Source of the DNA: Ochrobactrum sp. BTU1
GTDB taxonomy: Bacteria > Pseudomonadota > Alphaproteobacteria > Rhizobiales > Rhizobiaceae
Length of the DNA stretch: 64,000 bases
Assembly: GCA_018798825.1 (NCBI GenBank)
Contig: CP076355.1
Location: 1-64,000 of the forward strand
Direction: 5' to 3'
In this document: one piece after another, positions 19,274-27,200 of the stretch
Layout: each line of letters begins with the position of its first letter
Numbering within the stretch: the first letter of the stretch is position 1
Notes under the pieces: generated by a model
Told to the model about the DNA's origin: nothing
Databases searched by the model: none
What the model saw: the letters and a program-made list of their open reading frames with translations, nothing else
Made by a program: the position numbers and the translations under genes

Positions 19274-20602
19274 TTACTCCGGGGATTGGTTGAGCGACGA
19301 AATCAGTGTCTGCAAGTCGTCCACCGTCGTCATGGATTGCACGAGGTCGGGTATGCCTGCAAAGCGCTGGTCATTCTTCGTTGCGTCTTTGAATTTATCG
19401 GTCGGGTCGCTGATGCTCGGCAGACCATCGACGCGTTGCGAGAGTGTGGATCCATCCGTGAGCGTTACATTGATGATGACGAAGCGGGTTTTTGGATCGG
19501 GTGAAAGCCGCGGGGCATTCTCATCGTGGTGTCGCGTCACTTTGGCCGCGAGTTGTGCCAAATCGCCGTCGACCGGACGTTCATCAAAATGAGCAATCGT
19601 TAGCTTTCCGTCGCGCAAAGCGGCCGCAAAAATATACTCGGGGCTGAACCGCGCATCGATGCCCGTCACAGGCGTGGTCGTCACCAGGGCCGCATCACCA
19701 CCAGGCGGAAAAGTGATCGAAACCGCTGCGATCTGATCGGGTTGCAAGGCTTTCTCATTGCGCAGTGCCAGTGCACCAACCCCGACAGGATGGGCGGCCG
19801 TGCAACAAGGAAAAGCTTTAAGGGTCAATCCGGGCACGACAATCTGCCAAGGCTCACCCCAACCTTGTGTGACGCGCGATATATCCTCTGCGCCAAAGGC
19901 AAAAGCTTTGAAAAAGCCGTTTGCATTATCGATAAAATCGGGCGCGCCAACAAAGCCAGCTTCTGCCAGGCGCGCAGCACTAAGACCTGCGCGTGCCGCA
20001 AACCCTGCATGAAGCGGTTTGGCGTCAAAGCCAAATTGCAGACGAAGACCGGCCGATTGTGTGGCGGCAAGACCGAGCGCTATCGCAGTCGTTGATGCAT
20101 CGAATTTCAATAGATGTGCGATTGCAGCTGCAGCTCCTAGAGTACCGAGCGTTGCGGTTGCATGAAAGCCGTTTTCATAATGTTTGGTACCCATGGCAAG
20201 GCCGAGGCGCGCCATGGTTTCAAGTCCGACAATATAAGCCGAAATCAGAGCATCTGCTCTGACTTCACCCTCCCCGGCGACTGACAGAAGAGCCGGGATG
20301 ATGGCAATCGTCGGATGTCCGCGCACGCTGCCATGCACATCGTCATAATCGAGGACATGCGCTGCATGAGCATTGATGAGCGCTGCCGTGAAAGGATCGG
20401 CGGTCCCGTTCTGGCCAATCAGTGCGACATTCCCGCTCACACTTAGAACCTTGCTGACAAGATGGGTGCTGCGATCACTCGCACCGCCAAGCGCGCAGGC
20501 GAGAAAATCAACGATTGCTGTTCGGGCAATGGCGATCGCTTGAGTTGATGGCCTGGAGCCAATGATGGCCCGACTTAAGGCCTCCGTCACATGATCGGTC
20601 AT
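19274..20602 (-). CDS. MmgE/PrpD family protein
   Basis: A 442-residue member of the MmgE/PrpD family, which includes 2-methylcitrate dehydratase and iminodisuccinate epimerase. Family blocks visible are HAAHVLDYDDVHGSVRGHP near residue 81, GTKHYENGFHATATLGTLG near 137 and KAFPCCTAAHP near 261. The start is ATG 20602, with AAGGGA upstream inside the end of the ATPase gene; the longer frame from 20626 overlaps that gene more. Its place between an ABC transporter and a monooxygenase argues for a catabolic isomerase, epimerase or dehydratase and not for the methylcitrate cycle. Confidence 0.88.
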   Translation of the reverse strand: MTDHVTEALSRAIIGSRPSTQAIAIARTAIVDFLACALGGASDRSTHLVSKVLSVSGNVALIGQNGTADPFTAALINAHAAHVLDYDDVHGSVRGHPTIAIIPALLSVAGEGEVRADALISAYIVGLETMARLGLAMGTKHYENGFHATATLGTLGAAAAIAHLLKFDASTTAIALGLAATQSAGLRLQFGFDAKPLHAGFAARAGLSAARLAEAGFVGAPDFIDNANGFFKAFAFGAEDISRVTQGWGEPWQIVVPGLTLKAFPCCTAAHPVGVGALALRNEKALQPDQIAAVSITFPPGGDAALVTTTPVTGIDARFSPEYIFAAALRDGKLTIAHFDERPVDGDLAQLAAKVTRHHDENAPRLSPDPKTRFVIINVTLTDGSTLSQRVDGLPSISDPTDKFKDATKNDQRFAGIPDLVQSMTTVDDLQTLISSLNQSPE

Positions 20603-20603
20603 A

Positions 20604-21395
20604 TCAGATCCCTTCACCGCCTTCATTGATGCGGCTTACATTGCCGCCTAGGCCGTTGACGAAGGCACCGATGCGCGGGTTCGTGGACTTGTAGAAAAGC
20701 TGTTCTGGTGTGCCCTGCTCGATGATGCGACCGTTTTCGGTAAAGACGATGGTATCGCTGATTTCTTCGGCAAAGCGCATTTCATGGGTCACGAGAATGC
20801 TGGTCATGCCTTCGTTGACGAGATCACGAATGACCGACAGCACCTCACCCACTGTTTCCGGGTCGAGCGCCGATGTGACTTCATCAAACAAGACCAGTTC
20901 TGGACGCATTGCCAAAGCGCGTGCAATTGCAACACGCTGCTGTTGACCACCCGAAAGTTCACCTGGATAGGCATCTGTCTTGTGCCCCAGGCGAACCTTT
21001 TCCAGAAGCACCTTTGCATGGCGCTCCGCTTCGATTTTTGAGGTGCGAAGAATTTTGACCGGCGCAATGGTGATGTTTTCGAGAACCGTTAAATGCGGAA
21101 ACAGGTTGAATTGCTGAAACACAATGCCAATGCGCTTGCGCAGCATTATTCGCTCGGCTTCGGTCTTCAGCTCATCCACGCGCGTCGAACCGACGGTGAT
21201 TTTCCCCGATTGCGGGATCAACAGACCGTTGATGCAGCGCAGGATTGTTGATTTTCCTGACCCGGATGGCCCGATGATCGAAACTGCATCGCCCTTGTTG
21301 ATCTTGAGATCAATACCCTTGAGCACTTCGTTCTGTCCAAAAGACAGATGAACGTTCTGAAGTTCGACCAGTGTAGTTTTGGTGGTGTCGCTCAT
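20604..21395 (-). CDS. ABC transporter ATPase, polar amino-acid type
   Basis: ATP-binding subunit of 263 residues. Walker A is GPSGSGKST, the signature is LSGGQQQRVAIARAL, Walker B is LVLFDEVTSALD and the H-loop is VTHEMRFA. The overall pattern is that of GlnQ/HisP-type importers. It belongs with the two permeases and the binding protein on the same strand, and MmgE/PrpD starts overlapping its end region. Confidence 0.93.
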   Translation of the reverse strand: MSDTTKTTLVELQNVHLSFGQNEVLKGIDLKINKGDAVSIIGPSGSGKSTILRCINGLLIPQSGKITVGSTRVDELKTEAERIMLRKRIGIVFQQFNLFPHLTVLENITIAPVKILRTSKIEAERHAKVLLEKVRLGHKTDAYPGELSGGQQQRVAIARALAMRPELVLFDEVTSALDPETVGEVLSVIRDLVNEGMTSILVTHEMRFAEEISDTIVFTENGRIIEQGTPEQLFYKSTNPRIGAFVNGLGGNVSRINEGGEGI

Positions 21396-21413
21396 GTGAA
21401 TTTCAGATCCTTG

Positions 21414-22193
21414 TCAGCGGGAGGAAAGCCGCTTTTCGAGCCGCTGTGTGAAGCGCGACACGGGATAGCAGAAGAGAAAGAACGCCATCAAAACGGTCAG
21501 ATAGATGATGACGGTGAAGTCATTGCGCTGGACTGCGGTGCTTGCATCGGTTGCCGAATGCAGCAGCTCATGCACGCCCACAAGTGATGCCAATGCCGTA
21601 CCCATGGTGATGGATGTATAAAGGTTCATCCAGGGCGGCAGTGAACGTTTGACGCATTGCGGCAGGATGATCCAGCGCAACGATTGCAGGCGTGAAAAAC
21701 CAAGGCCTTGTGCTGCTTCCCATTGGGCAGTCGGGATTGATTGAATGGAACCGCGAGTAATTTCTGCAATATGCGCGCTTGCTGGGATCGCAAGGCCGAC
21801 CACTGCTTTAATCCAGTCGGGGAACGCAATGTAATTGCCGAATATCACCAGTTCGAACGGGAAAATATAGGTCGCAGCAAAAATCAGTACCAGATGCGGC
21901 GCATTGCGGAAAATCTGCACGTAGGTTACGGCCGGTGCGCGAATTATCCTGTAGGGGGCCAGTTCCATGATGCCGAGCAAAACGCCGGCAAAAGTGCCCA
22001 GCGTGATCGCAAAAACGCTGATCAGCACGTTCATGGCAAAGCCCTTGCCAAGATAAGGCAGCCATTCGAGCCAAATCTGGCCAAGTGACGGATCTAGATA
22101 AAACCAGAGTGCCGTGGCGAGAATGATGGTCGTGAATGTGAGACTTGCAGGCGACATCCAGATGCCCGGCTTTTGCTCAACAGAGATGTTCAT
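21414..22193 (-). CDS. ABC transporter permease, polar amino-acid type (second)
   Basis: A 259-residue inner-membrane permease with about five to six helices. The EAA loop is EAAQGLGFSRLQSLRWIILPQ near residue 170. It overlaps the other permease gene by four bases (ATGA), indicating a co-translated pair forming the membrane channel of the importer. Confidence 0.92.
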   Translation of the reverse strand: MNISVEQKPGIWMSPASLTFTTIILATALWFYLDPSLGQIWLEWLPYLGKGFAMNVLISVFAITLGTFAGVLLGIMELAPYRIIRAPAVTYVQIFRNAPHLVLIFAATYIFPFELVIFGNYIAFPDWIKAVVGLAIPASAHIAEITRGSIQSIPTAQWEAAQGLGFSRLQSLRWIILPQCVKRSLPPWMNLYTSITMGTALASLVGVHELLHSATDASTAVQRNDFTVIIYLTVLMAFFLFCYPVSRFTQRLEKRLSSR

Positions 22194-22933
22194 TGGCCAT
22201 ATCCCGGAATTGCAAGGCGCTTCTCAAACCAGTAACCAACGCGTGCCACGATGAGGTTGATGATGCTAAAAAACAGAAGAATGACCAGCATCAGCTCGAC
22301 TACGTTATCGCGCTGTGTCCAGATCAGAATCGAGGCATAGGTAATCTCGCCAACAGCAATGGCCGACCCAACGGTCGTAAGCTTCACCAGATTGACCAGA
22401 TTGTTGACCACAGCAGGGAGTGCGGTGCGGATTGCCAGCGGAAGCTCGACATAAATGAGCACCTGAAACGAATTGAATCCGATAGCGCGCGCAGCCTCGA
22501 TCGTTGTGCCGGGAACAGCTTCAATGCCTCCGCGCAATGCTTCTGCGTGAAGGGCTGCAATATGAAGACCGGTAATCGCGACCAACCAGAAGAATGGCGT
22601 GAGTGGATTGTTCTGCGCGCCACCGATTGCGTTGGAAATCAGCATATTGAGAACGAGAAACCCGCACATCAGTTGCACCAGCGTTGGCGTATTGCGAGTG
22701 AGTTCGACATAGCCACGCACAGGAATGGCTAGCCAACGCTTTCCTGAGGTCAGTGCGCCAGCAAACAAAACGCCGAAAAACAGGCTCAGCGGAATGGTGA
22801 TCGCGACCAGCTTAAGCGTGGTGACCATGCCATTGAGCCACATATCAAGCTCATAGCCACTATTGAGAAATTCATAGTTGAGGCCGATTGCGCTGGTGAG
22901 TTCAATAAAGCGCGAAATCAGAGCTTCTTTCAT
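22190..22933 (-). CDS. ABC transporter permease, polar amino-acid type (first)
   Basis: A 247-residue inner-membrane permease of the His/Glu/Gln type. It has the characteristic ELTRNTPTLVQL segment near residue 78 and the EAA loop EAARAIGFNSFQVLIYVELP near 144. It is separated from the binding-protein gene by 190 bases that contain a palindromic repeat and a hairpin, which may set a lower expression level for the membrane parts. Confidence 0.92.
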   Translation of the reverse strand: MKEALISRFIELTSAIGLNYEFLNSGYELDMWLNGMVTTLKLVAITIPLSLFFGVLFAGALTSGKRWLAIPVRGYVELTRNTPTLVQLMCGFLVLNMLISNAIGGAQNNPLTPFFWLVAITGLHIAALHAEALRGGIEAVPGTTIEAARAIGFNSFQVLIYVELPLAIRTALPAVVNNLVNLVKLTTVGSAIAVGEITYASILIWTQRDNVVELMLVILLFFSIINLIVARVGYWFEKRLAIPGYGQ

Positions 22934-22951
22934 TGAAATGATCCATTGCGG

Positions 22952-22993
22952 TTAGAGCAGGTTCCAATCTGAGTGCATCAGATCAGCGCTCCA
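22952..22993. repeat. AGAGC-type palindromic repeat, degenerate
   Basis: TTAGAGC opens and GCGCTCC closes the element, with an inner perfect stem ATCTGA (22967-22972) and TCAGAT (22978-22983) around GTGCA. It looks like a member of the same repeat group as 7138-7179 and 44057-44101. Confidence 0.45.
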
Positions 22994-23058
22994 AATCCTT
23001 TATATTGAGCATAGTTTTATCGAGCGTCGTTTCACTCCGATCGAATTAAGCTCTGAAA

Positions 23059-23083
23059 TTGCGGACGGATGAGCCGTCCGCAA
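23059..23083 (-). terminator. Intra-operon hairpin after the binding-protein gene
   Basis: TTGCGGACGG and CCGTCCGCAA form a perfect 10-bp stem with a five-base loop, 43 bases after the binding-protein stop. On the minus strand only AATTTC follows, so it is more likely an attenuator or mRNA 3'-end stabiliser than a full stop. Confidence 0.6.
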
Positions 23084-23126
23084 ATGCTCTGTAATTTGCG
23101 TATTGTATGGCTTATCAAGCCTTCAA

Positions 23127-23963
23127 TTACTGAGACTTGAGCTTGTTATGCTCTTCTTCAAGATAGCTCAGGTTTGGCAGGCGATTTGCCTTGGCGATCT
23201 CGATCATCTTGCCCGACGCGTGGAGATCGCGAACGATCTTGTCGAGAGCGGCTTCGGTGTCGTTCTCGTCCTTCTTCAACCAGATGACTGAATCCGAAGG
23301 TATCAGGTCGGTTGGAATCAATATGCCGTAATCCTTCCACTCGTCGGCGCGATCCTGAAGCATAAGACCCAGTGTACCGCTGACATGAACCGAAACATCG
23401 CAATTGCCGCCTTTGAGTGCCAGCAGTGATTCCGGTTGGCTTGGCAACGCCTTTACGTTCGCGCCATATTCTTCGATCAGCGGCTGAGTGTAGTTGGATC
23501 CTTGCGAAACGCAGGCGATCTTGCCCTTGAGATCTTTCCATTCCTTGATGCCGCTGTCTTTGCGACCAAGGGCAGCACCGCCCATGCGATCGTAAGGTGT
23601 CTTCACATAACCAAGCGATTTGGCGCGTTCTTCAGTGTACTGCATATTGGCGATCAGAATGTCGACCTTGCCCTGCTGAAGGAATTGGACGCGGTTTGGT
23701 GGCGTGACGGTTTGTGTTGCGAGCTCAACGCCGAGGCCTTTCGCCAGTTCGTTAGCGATATCGATGTTGAGACCCTTCTGTTCCTGCGTCTTCGGATCGA
23801 TATAGCCGAATGGTGCACCTGAAAGGATGACGCCGACGGTCAGCTTGCCTTTGGCCTTAATGCGATCCAATGTTGCGTCTGCATGGGCCGCACCCGACGC
23901 GGCAAGGGCCATGAGAGAGCCCGCAATAAGAGTCTTGGAGAGGTTTTTGACGCTGAGGATCAT
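23127..23963 (-). CDS. ABC transporter substrate-binding protein, family 3
   Basis: Periplasmic binding protein of 278 residues. A signal peptide ends at SGAAHA near residue 28, followed by the family-3 opening LDRIKAKGKLTVGVI, then PFGYIDPKTQEQKGLNIDIANELAKGLG. This class binds amino acids and related small organic anions. AAGGAAG lies before the ATG. It is the first gene of the seven-gene uptake and catabolic cluster. The ligand is unknown. Confidence 0.93.
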   Translation of the reverse strand: MILSVKNLSKTLIAGSLMALAASGAAHADATLDRIKAKGKLTVGVILSGAPFGYIDPKTQEQKGLNIDIANELAKGLGVELATQTVTPPNRVQFLQQGKVDILIANMQYTEERAKSLGYVKTPYDRMGGAALGRKDSGIKEWKDLKGKIACVSQGSNYTQPLIEEYGANVKALPSQPESLLALKGGNCDVSVHVSGTLGLMLQDRADEWKDYGILIPTDLIPSDSVIWLKKDENDTEAALDKIVRDLHASGKMIEIAKANRLPNLSYLEEEHNKLKSQ

Positions 23964-24292
23964 GGGGAACTTCCTTCGATTAAGCTGGCGCGAATTTACA
24001 GGAAGTAGAACCCTCTTTACGACGAACGGATTTCCATTGGTTGAGATCGAATTAGAATATCGTTCTAAGAAATTTAAAAATTGGCATGAATTTCTGGCCT
24101 GCCGATTACGCTCAAGCTAAAAGAAGCCTTGTCTGATCACGTTTGTCCTGTATCAGAGTCTATTTGGAGGTTCAGATACGAATCCAGCTATCCAGTTTTG
24201 GATAAATTGGTAAGTTCTGATCTCAAGAGCGTGCGGGTGAGGGTCGACGACAACCGCGCGGGATGAGGGACAACTACAGAAGAGTGACACTC
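23964..24292. other. Divergent intergenic region, no gene seen
   Basis: This 329-base stretch lies between the binding-protein gene (minus) and the alpha-2-macroglobulin gene (plus). The middle is A/T-rich (around 24050-24090) and probably carries both promoters. No conserved motif or RNA gene was recognised. Confidence 0.4.
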
Positions 24293-27200
24293 ATGTCTGA
24301 TCGGTTTAATCGGCTGGTACTGGCCTTTACGACTGCGTTCTGCCTTGCGACATCATTCGGATCATCTTCAGGGGCAAATGCCGCCGAAACACGGCGCATA
24401 GAGACCACACAGAATGCCGATTATTTCGGCTTTGATCTGAGAACTGAAAAGAATGTCTCGCTCGAACAATGCAAAAGCGTTTGCCTGGGCGATAATTCCT
24501 GTCAGGCCTTCACTTATAATCCCAAGGTCAAATGGTGCTTTCTGAAAGCCGATTTCAACAAGCTCAATGAATCTGTCGGATCCATTGCCGGCAAGGTTGT
24601 GACGGAAGCAAAGGCTGCCAAGGGCAAAGATCTTGGCGCTGCACCTGCTATCTCGTTCTTTGCAGCCAATCTGGTTGATGAAGCCCGTCGTCTCAAGCGT
24701 GAGATCAGCGGCCTTGAAAGCTCTGACAGCCTGCGCGATCTTCGCAATGAAGCAGGCGCTGCTGGCATGAATGGCGATCCGCGCACGGCCATGGAAAAGT
24801 TCCGCCTGGCTGCCAGCATGTCGCCGGACGACAGCGAGATCTGGACAGGATATGCGCTGTCAGCGCTTGCGACCGAGCCTTCCAATGCTCAGGAACGTTC
24901 CAAGTTCCAGCGCGATGCGACCTCGGCCTCGTGGTTTGCCTACCAGACTTCCCGCACCAAGGATGAGCGCGCGCAAGCGCTTGCCGTCATGGCGCAGGCA
25001 CTCGAAAAGCGTGATGCATCGCGCCCGGCTTTGCAGGCTTATGAAGCGAGCCTTGATCTCGTCAATTCCGCGTCCGTTCGAGAAACCTATGAAGATTTGA
25101 AAGCCCGCAAAGGTTTCCGCATCGTCAACAACACGGTCGATAATGATAATGCTGCGCCGCGCATCTGCGCGCAGTTCTCAGAAGAACTGGTGAAAAGCGG
25201 TGTCGATTATTCGAGCTTCGTTACGCTCGATAATGGCGCGCCAAAAGCCGTTGACGCCAAAGATCGCCAGATTTGCGTTGAAGGTCTCGAGCATGGCCGT
25301 AATTATACGGTGACGTTCCGTCAAGGCCTGCCATCAGCTGTTGGCGAAGTGTTGCCAGCTCCGGTCAATCTTTCGATCTATGTGCAGGATCGCGCGCCAT
25401 CGGTACGCTTTACTGGCGACAGCTTTGTTCTGCCTGCCAAGGCGCGTCGCGGCATTCCGCTGGTCAGCGTCAACCTGAGTACCGCCAAAGTCAAGCTCTA
25501 CCGCGTCGGCGACCGTTCGCTGGCCCAGCTCCTCTCCGGTTACCAGTTCCTGCGCCAGCTCGACAGCTACGACATCAGCACGGTTTCTGATCAGATGGGT
25601 GCGCCTGTGTGGGAAGGCGAGATCGAGGTTGCAGGCAATGAGCTCAACAAAGAAGCGACGACCAGTTTCCCGGTCGATGAAGCGCTGCCGGAACGCAAGC
25701 CGGGTGTCTATGTTCTGACCGCTGAACCATTGGTCCAAAAGTCCGATGATGAATATGGAACCAAGGCAACGCAGTGGTTTGTGGTCTCCGACATCGGCCT
25801 TTCGACCTACACCGGACAGGACGGGATCAATGTGTTTGCCCGTTCGCTGGAGAGTGCAGAACCGCTTGAAGGCGTGAAGCTGACCCTTCTTGCTCGCAAC
25901 AATGAAGTGCTGGGGGAAGCGACCACCGACAGCGATGGACGGGCGACGTTCACGCCGGGACTGACACGCGGCACGGACGGCATGGTGCCAGCCGTACTGA
26001 TGGCGAGTGGAGATGATGATGATTTCACGTTCCTCGACATGGCGCGCGCTGGTTTCGATCTTTCCGATCGTGGTGTGACGGGCCGTGCAGTGCCGAAGGC
26101 GCTCGATCTTTATGCATGGACGGAGCGCGGTATCTATCGTGCGGGCGAAGTTGTGCATGTGGGCGCCCTTGCACGTGACGACACCGCAACCGCAATCGAT
26201 GATCTGCCGCTCACCTTTATCTTCGTGCGTCCCGATGGTGTGGAAGATCGCCGTCTCGTCTCCGACAGCAAGCTGGCCGGTGGTCATGCCATTGACCTGA
26301 CTTTGCCGTCCAACGCCATGCGCGGCACATGGAATGTTTCGGTCTATACCGATCCCAAGCAACCAGCCATCGCAACACAGATGTTTCTGGTCGAGGATTT
26401 TGTGCCCGACCGGATCGAGTTCGATCTGACGTCTGACAAGCCGGAAATCGCGGTGGGAGAGACAGCCAATATCACTGTGGACGGACGTTTCCTCTATGGT
26501 GCGCCAGCTGCTGGCCTCGCGCTTGAAGGCGAAGTAACACTTTCAACCAAGCGTCAATGGGAGCGCTTCAAGGGCTATTATTTTGGTCTTGCCGATGAAG
26601 AACAGGGTGAAGCCACGCGTCTTCCGCTTGATGACTTGTCGAAAGTGGATGAGAACGGCAAGGCAAGCTTCCCGGTCGCTGTCGATGAAATGCCGTCAAC
26701 AACGCGTCTGGTGAATGCAGCTGTTACCGTTCGTATGCGGGAAACCGGCGGCCGTGCCGTCGAGCGCAAGATCGATGTTGCCGTTCAGCCGGAAACCGAT
26801 CTTATAGGCATCCGCCCAGATTTCTCTGGCGATGAGGTTCCGCAGGGCGGTACCGCAAAGTTCAGCCTGATCGCTTCTGACAGCAAGGGTGATCGCAAGA
26901 CACTTGACGGCGCACAATGGTCGCTGGTCAAGATCGAGCGTAATTATCAGTGGTATCGCAGTGGCAACAGCTGGAATTACGAACCGGTCACGTTCACCAA
27001 GGCGATTGCCAACGGCAAGATCGATCTGAAAACCGACAGCGAGGCTGAAATCAGTCTGCCTGTCGATTGGGGTCGTTACCGTCTGGAAATCGAAACAGCC
27101 GATGCTTCGGGTCCGGCCACAAGCTACGAATTTGATGCAGGCTGGTTTGTCAGCTCAACCTCGACCGAAACACCCGACGGGCTCGAAATCGCGCTCGACA

